In this document: piece by piece, positions 27,887-38,904 of the stretch
How positions within the stretch are numbered: position 1 is the stretch's first letter
Layout: every line of letters begins with the position of its first letter
Assembly (NCBI GenBank): GCA_030062745.1
Contig: CP099839.1
Location: 3,514,615 to 3,578,614, forward strand
DNA length: 64,000 nucleotides
Reading direction: 5' to 3'
Origin: Capitulum mitella
Taxonomy: Eukaryota; Arthropoda; Thecostraca; Pollicipedomorpha; Pollicipedidae
Made by a program: the position numbers and the translations under genes
The notes under the pieces: model-generated
Told to the model about the DNA's origin: nothing
The model's input: only the letters and a program-made list of their open reading frames with translations
Database searches by the model: none

Positions 27887-28449
27887 TTATCTGATGGTGT
27901 GTTATGGCTTGAAGTACGTCTTGATGTTAAGTTTGCTGTTGATTCTCTTTACGGCCTAGGCCATGCCTTCAACATAAGATGGAACCATGATTTTCTGCCT
28001 TTGTTGGTTCTCCACGTCAGAAGGTGAGGTTGGCTGGAGCTGCCTAGGTTTTGTGTCGTAGTTTTTCCTGACTGTATTCATCTCCTCGGTGACGAGAGAT
28101 GATGGGTAGTCATTATTCTTCAGCAAGCCAGTGATGTTTTCTAGTTCAGCTCTGCATGTGTCCTCCTCATCACATATGACGAATGCTCGCTGTGTGAGAG
28201 TGTGGATCACGGTGCGTTTCTGGGCAGCTGTGTAGTGGCTATTATAGTTTCCGTATTGTCCGGAGCCTGTGGGCTTGTAGTGCACGTTTGTTTTGATATG
28301 TCCATTTCTGGTGCTTGTCAGAATCATGTCCAGAAAAGGCAACTTGCCGTCAACTTTTGTCTCAACAGTGAACTCAATGGACGAGTCCAGGCTGTTTAAA
28401 TTTGTCAGTTTGATTTCAAATTTGTAAAATCGAATTTGTCAATCAATCA

Positions 28450-29388
28450 AATCGATGTCAATTAATCAAAATCAGATCGTATTTGTAAAAATAAAAAATG
28501 AAGTTCCAAAAATGGTTGAACATCGGCTGGTTTCATGGCAGCCAGCACATAATCAATGTTTTGGTGCCAAATATATGGCAAACGAGGGACTGTGTCCCTC
28601 GCACGCTGCTCCAGATCCTCCATGAAGAGGTTGGCCACGGCAGGAGCTACTGGAGAACACATGACAGCACTAAACGTCTGCTGGTTTATCTTGCCTCGGA
28701 AGATGAAGCACGTCGTAGTCAGCACTAGCTTCAGGCGGTGATTTCATCTGAGGTCATTTCGGTCCTTTCTGCCACTGACTCGTCCCCCTCCAGCAGTTTT
28801 TTAACCAGTTCGATGACTTCTGCTGTTGGGACACTCGTGAAGGAGGCGCTGAAGTCAAACGATACGAGAATATACTGGGGAGGCAGGTAGGTTTGTCGGA
28901 GAGTACTCGTCAACTCTTCAGAGTTCCAGACGTGTCGGTGGAACTGACCGATGAGAGGTACGAGCAGTTTTGCGATGTGTTTGGACACGTTGTAGGTCGA
29001 CGACCCGATGGCTGATACGATGGGCCGCAGTGGTGTGTTTTCTTTATGAATCTTCGGAAGGCCGTAAAATCTAGGCAAGTTCGACAAGCGTTTTGAGCCA
29101 GGATCATCAGTATAATGAGTCGCTGATGTGACCTTGTTTCTTTATTTCCTGGAGTTTTTTTTTCATAACCTTAGTGTTCACTGAGTTGTTAGGGTCGCGT
29201 GCCACTTCCTTGCAGAAAGTGTCACGTTCCATTTCCAAACACATCGCAAAGTTGTACTTTCCTTGCACTTTCCTTGAACCGCCTGACGACGAACCCGAGG
29301 TGGCTTTGACACCGGTCGTGAATAAACCGTAACCTAGTAGCCTCACGGTTCTATTAAACGTCTTACGATTCATAACATCTGAGGCCAT
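28450..29388 (-). pseudogene. PLE B reverse transcriptase, frameshifted
   Basis: The minus strand reads FCKEVARDPNNSVNTKVM near the N-terminus, then RFYGLPKIHKENTPLRPIVS (conserved fingers motif), YILVSFDFSASFTSVP (motif A, aspartate kept), and CSPVAPAVANLFMEDLEQRA (motif B). The motif C region should read YVDD but here is NIDYVLAAMKP in a damaged frame. The normal role is target-primed reverse transcription. At least three frame breaks occur, so it is not functional. The first ~40 codons of the 29107-29388 frame are antisense to the terminal repeat and are not part of the original protein. Confidence 0.8.
29277..29320 (+). ncRNA. Hammerhead-ribozyme-like motif, PLE B 5' side (inverted copy)
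   Basis: CTGACGA (29283-29289) is followed by GACA (29308-29311), where GAAA is expected, and by CCGGTCG. It is homologous to the minus-strand motif at 27362-27400 and lies in an inverted copy of the 3' region of the element. The GAAA to GACA change would disable a hammerhead. Confidence 0.3.
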
Positions 29389-29490
29389 GAACTGCTCAAA
29401 CGAACACCTGAGGGTAGTTTAGTTTTCGTGATGTCAGTGTCATGATGTCATTATATGGACATGACGCAATATTCCGTACGGGCAAAGGAG

Positions 29491-29557
29491 GTAGGTGTGA
29501 GTAGTGGATTGTGAGATGATGAAACCCATCATCTCACAATCCACTACTCACACCTAC
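29491..29557. repeat. Perfect 31 bp palindrome with 5-base loop
   Basis: The arms 29491-29521 and 29527-29557 are exact reverse complements (left arm starts GTAGGTGTGAGTAGTGG), with loop AAACC. It lies exactly at the junction of PLE B with PLE A and repeats the terminal sequence of PLE B in both orientations. Confidence 0.95.
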
Positions 29558-29559
29558 TC

Positions 29560-30005
29560 AGGGGGCAGCCGTTTTTGTGTGTTTTGACATTACTATGTAC
29601 ATATCCCAGTGCATACTCTCCAGACATTTTCGTAAAATGGACACCGCCGACGACCGAGTTTGCCGCTTTCATGAATATGGTCACCTGAATTTTGAGTTTG
29701 TCTGTAGGATCACGTGTTATGGACGCAAACTTTGATTCGTCGCCAAGGATGAAATCCATTTTGTCACTGTAAGCTTTCTTATCCAGGGATGAAACAGAAG
29801 AATCAGATGCCAGAGCGCCGTTGTTGTTTTCTTTATTTCTTAACCTTTTTGCTGTTTGACGCAGATTTTTGCTGAGTACATCACTCTTCGACCTACCCCT
29901 AATCTTCGTACTTTCACCAATGAGGCTGTCTTTTTTCGCACCACGGTCTTTGATCTGCAGCTTTACACACAGCTTTACTGGAGGTATGCGCACATATACG
30001 AACAT
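29560..30005 (-). pseudogene. PLE A N-terminal part of reverse transcriptase
   Basis: The minus-strand open frame of about 150 codons has a basic N-terminus, NLRQTAKRLRNKENNNGA, then a segment like those before the RT of Neptune-type PLEs: FILGDESKFASITRDPTDKL, AANSVVGGVHFTKMSGEYAL and GYVHSNVKTHKNGCPL, where NVKTHK.GCPL is the equivalent of the NVKTHK.GNPLRPI motif. It stops exactly where PLE B begins. Upstream (to about 31100) only fragmented frames exist. Confidence 0.75.
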
Positions 30006-32670
30006 AATAAAAGCACATACGCGACGTAAGTATTCAGTACGCTACGCACTCAGATATATATAAGTATACAACGCGATATGCCTAAGTATACCGTAAGCTA
30101 CGCATTCCACAAAATAATGCAGGTACGGTGACTAACACGAACACATATAATAACTCACGTTACCGACTACAGATTTACCTCGACATTCGTATGTCTTGGA
30201 CTTGCATTCCTACAAGGTATAACATGAACAGTTATAACCTTTCGAAGTCTTCAGGTCGCTCTGTTTGTTTTGCTACCCCATTTCGTATGCCACTGCGGCG
30301 AACAATATCATAAAATTCTTCAATGCTTGGCTGACCTCACGATTTTGAGCAGCATCAGAAATAATGTTTGGCAACAAGGATTATTTCTTCTTCAAAGTTC
30401 TTCACTCGTGTCTTGGTCAGCACCATGTTTGCCCCGAATGATAAGTTTTTTGCACTGATAAGACCCAGATTAAATGTTGTCACGATTCTTTCCCACAGAC
30501 TGCTAATGATAACGCAATGCGCAAGCGAATATTGAATGATTTTAACAAAAGCGCCACAAAAAACATGTGTCTTCGCTGCTGTTGTAAAGTTTAAGACATT
30601 TCTTTAGTTCCGGAAATTCTATGTAGAATTCATCCAACTGAGTACACTTAACGATGTTATCGCACCATTTTTTTTTATTCCTTTATCACCTACTACTTTA
30701 TTTTCTTTTTCCAGTCTTACGATGTCTTGGAGCAGCAGTTCTATTTCAACCTTGCCGGTTATCTTCTCGTTTCTTTTTTAATAAAAAAGGCAATTAACTT
30801 CTAAATCAAGTACATATTTATGGCCATTAGTTAGTCCAGCGGACGACAGATCTGTGAATCCATTACGAGCTTCAAGTAGCTTTATATGTCCATACAGCTT
30901 CGATACATTTTTGGGCGCTTTGGTCTTACATGCCCATAGTTGCTTTTTATCAAATTCATTTCTTTGTAAATGCTTCCTCTCACACTGCTTTGAACTTCAT
31001 ACTGACAAAGTTCGTCTTAAACGCACATGATCCTTTTCTTGGAGATGTTACATGCCTTTCCATTTTGCATGATCTGGTGGCGGACCAGCTGTTATCGGTA
31101 TGTTTCTGTAAACCGCTCATTCTTGACTGCCGGGTCGTGTAGTCGTAATTCCGTATATTTCGGCAGATAACTCCCAAAAAGATTGACAAAGATATTACTT
31201 TCACTCTTCTGGCCAACATGACACAATGAAGTGCACCAGTGTAGTGTATCAGTTTAATTTCAAGACGAAGGTGGTACACTTCGTACTATGCACTTCACTG
31301 GTGTCATTAAAGTGACACTTTCTAGGCATTTGACGATGCACTTTGTGACGAGTGCCTGCCCAACATATCCACAAAAAACATGACAAACTAATTATAAGGC
31401 AGCAACTGACAGGCAATACCGTTGTAATGAGAAAATGTGACAACCCACGACGGCCGCAGATTTCTGAAGCCACGTACATACGCGAACTTTCACCAGCTTT
31501 GAATAAACCAGTCACATCCTGTTAGCTCCAAGACTTCTGGATGCGGCGGGTTAAAGACGAAATGAAATTGGAGCAATGAGTACATCTGGACGCCATTTTT
31601 GTGTTTTTCATGCTTCAAAAGGATAAAAGAACGTATGTTTTATGGCTCTCACGGGTTCAGTTATACCATACAGTGACTATTCAACTGTAACTTTGCCATC
31701 CGCGAAGACACCAGTGTTTCTTCAGGCATGTGATCAGAATCTGATTTAATTTTCGACTAAACTAAAGAAGGCGTGTGTGTTCGGCCAAAAAAGAAACAAC
31801 TGAACGAGTCCCCAGGCCAAACCGTAGCGAGTTGGAGGCTGAAATCTGCACGCGACCCAGGTACAGGCCCAAAAGAGTGCAGTGTCACGTGACGACTAGG
31901 TACGGTGCACCGTCAACACGTGGCGCGGGAGACAAGGTTTCGTCAACACAGATGCCTTTGGCACATCATTTCATCAGGTCTCGAAAAACGTACGGCAAAA
32001 GCTCCGGTAACGATGAATCAAGGATCCTGAATTTCAGGAGATACGCATAATTAAAAACTGCCACTCGACTTGATTAAAGTTTCTTCCGAAAGGAAGTGCA
32101 TTATTACTTCGTAATAGCAAAGCTCAAACTATTTCTTGTTTTAATTGTTACATGTACTGTTTCTTTCGTGGCTTAGGTACTTCTGTGTTCGTAAACTGTT
32201 CTGTGTACGTGCTCTGTTTCCACGTGTACTTCTGACCACTTTTGACAACAGTCATTCGAGGCGTTGCTAATTTAAAGCGCTGAGTAGCATCTAGATAGGT
32301 GACGCCTTTATAGATAGGTGGCGCCGCGTTATGAGTATGTCTGAGTGCATTTTGCGACATGCCGCATTCCGCGCGAAGTCGGCGCAAACGCCGTCACGTG
32401 GCATACCATCACCGCCGGCTGGAGGTAGGTTGATAAGGGCAAGGCGAGATAAGCCTGATGCCAGCAAATTAGCACTGCCACTCGATCCCAAATAAATGGG
32501 GTGAAAATGCAGGTGCGTAGCGGAGGGGTGGTTTCAGGACGTGACATCAAAGCTAGGGCCTCCTCTAGGACATTCTAAGTGCGGAGGACAACTAGATACA
32601 TGTAACAAATCGATACATGTAATAAAACTGCATGTAAAGCAGGGTACGGGAGGGGGCGGCCTCAACTTTT
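30006..32670. other. AT-rich; possible remains of PLE A 5' end
   Basis: Minus-strand fragments up to about 31100 have a charged helical look, for example TQLDEFYIEFPELKKCLKL near 30620, and may be the N-terminus of PLE A. From 31100 to 32670 nothing is recognised. Confidence 0.35.
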
Positions 32671-32875
32671 CTTGAGGTTCCACAACAACGCTAGGCCACC
32701 GCCAGAGCCTTTCCTACGATGATTTGTACGCAAGGACCAGTTATGTACGTTTGGCTATATAGAATGTTGGGATGTTTCTAGGGATAGTCCCCTTGGGAGG
32801 TTCCACAGAAACGTAAGGTCATAGCCATGGCCTTCCCTATGATATTATGAGCACAAGGATAAATTAAGTGTTAAG
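32671..32875 (+). repeat. Imperfect tandem duplication, period about 123 bp
   Basis: CTTGAGGTTCCACAAC / CTTGGGAGGTTCCACAG at 32671 and 32794 are followed by parallel text (CCTTTCCTACGATGATTTGT / CCTTCCCTATGATATTATGA, then CGCAAGGA / CACAAGGA). A weaker third unit may precede at 32525. Confidence 0.65.
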
Positions 32876-32944
32876 TTCTTTCTAGAGCATGTACCGCCGG
32901 TAGCCCCACCGCCCCCGCGCCGCCGCTGCCCGCGGTGGTCCCGG

Positions 32945-35674
32945 GGCGCTGCGGCGCGATAGCTTCTGTAACGTCTGCGGCCGCTGAACTAAAGCGGCGT
33001 GGGGAAGGCTCCGCAGAAGCTGAGAGGAGGGCAGGAGCAGGGCGGTAACATGGAGGCCGATCAAGACCCACTGAGACGGCAGTCACTGGACGCAGCGCGG
33101 GTGGCCCCCGTCCGGCAGCAGGAGGGCGCCGCCGCAGCGTCAGCTGCGACTGTCGCAGAATGCCACAGCGCATTGCGGCACGCTGCGCTGGCGACACGAG
33201 CCCCCAGCACGTGCTGCCAAGACGGCAAAGTGGCTGTGCTCTTCCGTCCGCCGCCCCCCCCAGCCCTCAACGAGCTGTTTGTGCCAGAACCGTCACATCA
33301 CCGGCATTTCCTGTCCAACGTTCGGGCTTGCAAAAGCGCATTCCGGCTGGCCTGCATGGGCCGCGAGAGGCGTATCAGCCAGGCTGGAGCCCGGCCTTCA
33401 CGGTGCACGGCAAGTGAAATGGCAACCATAATGGCCGCCTGCTGCCGGCGGAGGAAGCGCAGCCACAGTACCTTCAGCTCTGCTTTTTCGAGCGGAGGAG
33501 GCGCGCTAACAGCTTCATCAACGTCACATCATCATCGTGCGCGCCTCTGTCTACAGCAGAGTGGCAGAAGAGGGGGCTGCCGCACGCGCGCATCGTGCTC
33601 TGGCTGGTGCTCCAAGGCAAGCCGCGCCCCGACCAGCTCGACCACTCTGTGTGACGAAATTCCGGATCCCGACACCGAGCCAGAACTGCTCGCCACCGTC
33701 ACCACCAAGAAGACGCACGGAGCGTGCGGTACCCTCCGTCCGAGGGCGCCGTGTGTGGTCCACGGAACGTGCAAGAAGCGCTCCCCAAAGGACTTCCAGC
33801 CCATCACGGGAGTCCACGACATGGGCTATCCCCGGTATCGGCGCCGTAGCCCCGTGACGGAGGACGCCCGGTGAGACTGGCTGGTCGGGCGGGCAGGCCT
33901 GTCGATGTGGATAACCGCTGGAATGCGCCATACAATCCGTTCCTCAGCCGCGCCCTGGACTGCCATGTCAACGTGGACACCATCACCCACGCTGTCGGGC
34001 GCACACGATACGTCATCGCGTATGTTACTACGACCGGAAACCAGGTAACAGCGTTGGAAAAACTATCGTTTTCTGGTGTCAAGGAGCACCAAAAAATTTA
34101 TACTCCGAGAAAAACTTTGTACTCCAAAATGGTCCTTTGTCCCCCCCTCCTCAAAAAAAGACATGGGTACTCCTGCTCAACCAGAGTCTGAAGTTGCCCA
34201 GCGTCCACCTCCCCGGTTGATGGTTTGCCATTCATACTCGGCCGCTGAAGTACATTGCGAACCAACGACCAGCCGCCTTCCACATCCCTCCCCCCGGCCA
34301 ACGACTCCGTTGACCTATCATGTAGAGTGTAGACCCAAGAAACTGATTTGTCCCCCTCCAAACGGAGCCGCTGGATCCACCCCTACTGGCCACATATGCT
34401 TGCAAAACACCTAGTTAGTCCATGTTTTTTTCACAAAAACGCATGACATTTTATATTCCAAAAGGGAATTTGTACTCCGACACCACGAAGAAAAACTAGG
34501 TTTCCAACATTGCCAGGTAGTGTTCAGGGAGTCGGCCGAGGAAGAAGTGGTCGACGAGATCGCCACCTATAGCGAGGCCGCTACTTGAGCGCCATGGAGG
34601 CAGAGTGGAGGATGCTTCCGACATCCCGTCCACGAGCACCACCCGCCAGTCCAGCAGCTGACAGTCCACCTGGGCGGCGCAGACCAGCCTCTGCGCTTCC
34701 GCGGTGCTGACAACCTGCAGCAAGTGGCGGATGCCGTCGCCGGTACCACGCTGATCGGCTCTTTCAAGCTGTTCGTGGAGGACGAGTTTGCCCGGACTCT
34801 CCTCTACGACAGCGTGCCGAGGTACTACACCTGGCGGGCAGGAGCGAGGTGATGGCGGTCGCGCCGCCCAGGCACGCGGCGTCCGGGCGTGGCCGGCATC
34901 TTTACCGCAGACGCCATCGCCCGCGCGCAGGGGAGGCGTTTTTCTTGCGCCTGCTTCTCTACCACGTACCAGGCCCGCGCTCTTACGGTGGACGGCCAGG
35001 TGCACGCCACCTTTAAGGAGGCGTGCCCTGCGCGCGGCCAGCTGGAGGACGGCCAGGAGGTCAAAGGGTCATGGAGGAGGCGGCCGTCGTTGTTTCCCCC
35101 CCTCCCTCCCCTCCCCCCAGCTGAGGCGCTCCTTGGCTTTCACTGTCGTCGAAGGCCGCGCCAGCTGCGACCTGCCGCGGCTCTGGCGCACTTTCCGGCA
35201 CGCCATGTCCGAGGACGTTCGGCGGCGGCTGCCACAGCCTAACAGCGGCGACGCAACAGCCGGCGTTGGCGGTGGCGACGCTCGCAATGGCGGTGCTCGT
35301 GGCGGCGAGGACAGCGACTTCGATGGTGCCGGCGACGCTGGAGAACACGACGAGGACAGCATGGACGGTGTTGGCGGTTGCGGTGACGCCGAGGACGACC
35401 CAGCTATGCGTTCATTCTACGAGGCAGCGCTGCGGCTCACTGGCCAGCATCCTTGCTGCCTCAGTGGCCAGACGCTGGCTGACGTCTGCCTTCCTCAACC
35501 GCCCGACGTACCCAACGAGCCGTCCGCCGAGGATGGCGAGGCGCTGGGTCGCCAGCAGGCTTACGTGGCCGCCCGCCGGCCGCTCCTGACCGACGACCAG
35601 CACGTCGTGTACGACGGGGATGTCCGGCGGCTGGAAGCTACCGAGGGCGACCTCCTGTTATTGCAACCCGTTCT
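32945..35674 (+). pseudogene. Helitron Rep/helicase pseudogene, HUH nuclease deleted
   Basis: Fragments appear in the order of a Helitron protein, spread over all three plus frames. At 33212-33400: a Cys-rich segment CCQDGKV, then PPPALNELF, then HHRHFLSNVRACKSAFRLAC, the Helitron-like N-terminal domain. At 33696-34050: VTTKKTHGACGTL, DNRWNAPYNPFLSRALDCHV, the segment that normally follows the Rep domain. At 34509-34850: TTLIGSFKLFVEDEFARTLL and YDSVPRYYTW. At 34930-35240: [42 protein letters not shown]. At 35400-35674: the start of the Pif1-type helicase. Only about 300 bp separate the N-terminal and post-Rep blocks, so the rolling-circle (HUH) nuclease, normally about 250 residues, is missing. 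A MITE (34053-34508) and a TTAA element (after 35678) interrupt it. The segment is much richer in GC than its surroundings. Confidence 0.8.
34053..34508. mobile_element. MITE-like insertion inside the Helitron
   Basis: This 456 bp segment separates two consecutive Helitron coding blocks and is AT-richer than both. Its ends are inverted: GTTGGAAAAACTATCGTTTT and then GGTGTC on the left; reversed from the right, GTTGGAAACCTAGTTTTTCT and then GGTGTCGGAG. The match of about 40 bp has a few mismatches and gaps. There is no transposase and no clear target duplication, so the superfamily is undetermined (a hAT-type origin is possible). The 112-codon open frame across it is probably fortuitous. Confidence 0.55.
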
Positions 35675-35678
35675 TTAA

Positions 35679-36884
35679 CCGTATTCCCGGAGGGCTAGAC
35701 GGTATGGTCGACTCCCGGCAGGGGAGCCTGATTCGTCCCCCCCCCTGAGATCTCGAGAACTACACATCCGATTTCATCGCAACAAACGGCAATCGATTTA
35801 CCATGACGTGAACTACATTTTCATGAAAAAAAGGTTTCAAAATTTTGAAAGGGGTGAATACAGGGGGCAAAATGTCAAAATTAGGGGTATTTTTGGACTT
35901 CGTATAACTCCGTCGTTTTTGGACTGATTTCGATGAAACTGGCATCAATCGAGAGATTATGAATAGGACTTTTACCATTGGTATACACATCTGAAATTTT
36001 GGGAAAATTCATGGGAGTTCACAGGGTTTCAAAATAGGAGGATTATTTCTTCAACAACTGAATAAACAAAAAAAGGCAGAAACGCTTTTTTGGCTTCTGC
36101 TAGTCATGTTATGCTAAAGAAGTACAAATCGCATTACAATGTTCGTAGAATGTTAGCATAGGCGGTGCCAGGGACATGAAGAAGGCGAAATTGTCATGGT
36201 CACACGTTCTTCAGATCAACTTGTGACCTTTGACCTTAAATGACCTCCAGTGTCCTTGGACCTACTTGGAATGATGTGTGCGTTTCATATTATCTGTAAA
36301 CGTTTTCAATCATTTGAATTCACTCTATTTCAGATATTTCATTTTATGGCTATTGCGATATAGGGTAGGCGCACTGACATTTTAGATCATAGCTCCGTGA
36401 CCCGACCCGGTATCAAGCTGAAACTTGATACACAAGTAAAGGGTACCTTTCTACGTCAAATATATTCCGGGTTTAGCATTTGAAAGAAAACAACGCCGAA
36501 ATCATTGCTATAAAACCAAATTTAACTTTTGACCTTGACCTGGCCTTGTTAAGTGACCTCACATGAACAAAATTATACCTGAATGTTGCGCAACTATTTT
36601 GCTATACATCCACATAAGGTTTTAAGTTGTACCTTAAAAACGTTATTTTTCGCAGACATTATCCTTTTACCCTCAACAGGGCCAAAAATGACCTGAGGTG
36701 CCCCTCAAAAACGTTGCCTGGCTCCGTCCCTGTGCAAAATAGAATTTTGAAATTTTGTCACGGCACATGGAAAGAATAGCGACGAAAAGTGACTTAGTTT
36801 CGTGAAGCTGCATAAAAAAGGCTGGAATTAGCAAGCAAAAAAAACCGAGGGGGGCGGATTTAGCCCCCCCTGCAGTGAATTGGG
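35679..36884 (+). mobile_element. 1.2 kb TTAA-flanked non-autonomous element, copy 1
   Basis: The element is bounded by TTAA at 35675-35678 and 36885-36888, as for piggyBac-type insertion. The left terminus begins CCGTATTCCCGG; the right terminus is degenerate (AATTGGG before TTAA). Inside each end are C/G-rich blocks that form sub-terminal inverted repeats (GGCGGATT/CCGCC type). The interior is AT-rich with many short direct motifs of the type TGACCTTTGACC, and has no transposase. It aligns over its whole length, reversed, with copy 2 at 60753-61968. It has split Helitron coding sequence: plus-strand helicase start to its left and a minus-strand Helitron fragment to its right. Confidence 0.78.
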
Positions 36885-36888
36885 TTAA

Positions 36889-36959
36889 GGTTGCCCGCGG
36901 GGCACGCCTCCTTAAAGGTGGCGTGCACCTGACCGTCTACCATGCGCAGCTCCTCGTAC

Positions 36960-36965
<6 letters not shown>
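36889..36965 (-). pseudogene. Helitron fragment in inverse orientation
   Basis: On the minus strand this reads [20 protein letters not shown], the same segment found on the plus strand at about 34985-35030 in the main Helitron relic. It ends directly at the TTAA of the 1.2 kb element on one side and at a (TA)n microsatellite on the other. It shows that a second Helitron copy, or an inverted piece of the first, sits here. Confidence 0.75.
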
Positions 36966-37330
<365 letters not shown>

Positions 37331-37342
37331 CGAAGAAACGGA

Positions 37343-37499
37343 TGGGTGTACCTGCCCGCTCCGGTGTTCATCCACGGGCAGCTGTACGTTGCACGGTCGC
37401 ATGTTGGGAATTTTTCCGGCATCGAAATTCTTACACCTGGTCCGATCACCCAAGCCTGGCACCTGGCATCGCTTACGAAATACCCCGGGTTCATTGTAT
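37343..37499 (+). pseudogene. Helitron helicase C-terminus fragment
   Basis: The plus strand reads [20 protein letters not shown], which is the conserved last helicase motif of Pif1/Helitron proteins (normally ...FSHGQLYVALSR...), followed by about 30 residues and a TAG at 37497-37499. It lies just beyond the GATA/GACA microsatellite. The downstream 37500-37760 region contains an imperfect tandem duplication and would be the 3' untranslated part of the element. Confidence 0.72.
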
Positions 37500-37547
37500 A
37501 GCATATTGCTCACACCGTATTTTGCAATGCATTTTAGATGGTGTGGT

Positions 37548-37745
37548 GTATAGTGTACATAACAATGTTATGCCAGCCGTAACTTTCAGCGGACTCACGA
37601 ATCCTCCGCTTTTATCTTATGGTGTGTGTCTGTCTACAGTGCAATGTGTAATGTATCTTCCATATTGTAGTATATAGTGTACAGACATTGTTTTGCCCGC
37701 ACGGACGTTCAGCGGGCTCCCGATTTTCCGTGGTTTACAGAACAG
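37548..37745 (+). repeat. Imperfect tandem duplication, period about 122 bp
   Basis: Two units share TAGTGTACA (37552 and 37674), a core GTAACTTTCAGCGGACTC / GGACGTTCAGCGGGCTC and a following pyrimidine-rich run. They sit directly 3' of the Helitron helicase fragment and may be its tail. Confidence 0.55.
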
Positions 37746-37949
37746 TGGATTTTTCATAGTGTATTGTAAAATGCATTTTGCTTATTGAAGTGAAGTATAT
37801 TTTGTCTTGTTATGAGAGCCCGACGTTTGGCGGTGGTAGCGGTGCAGGTCGCGCGGCAGTAGGCGCACGGCTCCGGCGGGACTAACCGGCTGCGGCCCGT
37901 CACGTGGTTATGGCGGTCGGCCACCCAAGTTGACCTTTCGGCCGCCAAA

Positions 37950-38150
37950 TGAAATGGCTTTTCCAATACCATTTCGTATGTTTCACTTCGGAACAACGCC
38001 GGCAGAGAGGAGGGCAGTCGACTGGCAGAAACACTGGACAAGTCACCAACAGTGTGTGGTGCGAACAGACAGAGGCGGAGAGTTCGTGATAGGGGTAGAG
38101 CAGCATGTGACCATTGTCACCGGCCACGTCGAACACTGCAACCCGTATTA
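37950..38150 (+). repeat. Direct repeat, left copy, flanking a Helitron N-terminal fragment
   Basis: About 190 bp containing GGCAGAAACACTGGACA ... GCGAACAGACAGAGGCGGA ... GTTCGTGATAG ... ACCATTGTCACCGGCCACGT. It matches 38660-38830 in the same orientation with scattered differences. The two copies bracket the Helitron N-terminal block, so they could be parts of the 5' region of two Helitron copies or a local duplication. Confidence 0.6.
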
Positions 38151-38660
38151 CCACAGCGTACAGCGGAGCACGCGCTCATGCGCTTGCTCGTCACGGAGTA
38201 AATGTGAGTCAGATTTCCTGTTACCTGTTGAGACAGGAGTACGGTTGGGCCATTCCACCAAAAGCGTCGAAATCGTCTCACTGGACCTATCTCCCGGGTC
38301 CGGGCGACGCGTCCTTGACGTCTGTCTGTGACGTCTGGGGCCGCTGGAGCAAAGCGGTTTCGAGACACTCCCCAGAGGCTGCCGAGAAGAGGACGGCGAG
38401 GGCCGGGGAGACCAAAGAAGAACGACAGAGACGGCTTTCCTCAAACGCGGCGTGCATGGTCGCCGCCCGACAGCGGGAGGCGTCGCCGCAGCGGCAGCAG
38501 CGGGTGTCGCAGCATGCCGCACACATGGCCGCTGACAGGCAGGAGGAGGGCGAGGAACGCGACGCTCCGCGGGCATCTGACGCCGATCGCCACCGCGTGG
38601 AGCGCGTGGAGCTGCCGGGCGACGCTACAAAATGTAGCGCTGCACTACAAACGCACTTTT
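38150..38660 (+). pseudogene. Helitron N-terminal fragment, second copy
   Basis: The open frame reads GDASLTSVCDVWGRWSKA, then a charged repeat region, ETKEERQRRLSSNAACMVAA and RQREASPQRQQRVSQHAAHM, with the A/R/E/Q-rich repeats typical of the N-terminus of Helitron proteins. At DNA level 38300-38520 matches 32945-33170 at the start of the main Helitron relic, so at least two copies were present. There is no Rep or helicase in this copy. Confidence 0.65.
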
Positions 38661-38830
38661 CGGCTCCGCCTAAGCCGCAGATGAGCCGACCAGCAGGAAC
38701 ACTGGACATGTTGATGTGGACACAGTGCGTGATGCGAACAGGCTGAGGCGGACAGTTCGTGGTAGACGCGGAGCGACATGTGGTCACTCCATCGGCCACG
38801 TACGGCACTGCACCTGGTACTGCAGCACCG
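38660..38830 (+). repeat. Direct repeat, right copy
   Basis: Matches 37950-38150: AGCAGGAACACTGGACA, GCGAACAGGCTGAGGCGGA, GTTCGTGGTAG, then TCACTCCATCGGCCACGT. It lies immediately after the Helitron N-terminal fragment. Confidence 0.6.
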
Positions 38831-38904
38831 CAGCGGAACAGGCGCGAGCGTTTGTGAACTACCAGACAAAACTAAACACATGCAAGAAATAGGTTCACGC
38901 TGTC

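Larger units (their letters stand above)
27188..29557 (-). mobile_element. Penelope-like element B, decayed, inserted into PLE A
   Basis: The minus strand carries the pieces of a GIY-YIG type Penelope-like retroelement in the right order from 29107 down to 27511, with frameshifts and stops. Its 3' terminus is near 27188 (GGAGGCAGGTGTGGGTAGT on the plus strand), and the same sequence occurs on the plus strand near 29486 (GGAGGTAGGTGTGAGTAGT) next to a perfect 31 bp palindrome. At the 5' side, plus-strand 29275-29375 is an inverted copy of 27315-27400, the kind of inverted terminal fragment commonly attached to Penelope-like insertions. On either side lie parts of another PLE (A) that would be contiguous without it. 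Confidence 0.8.
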
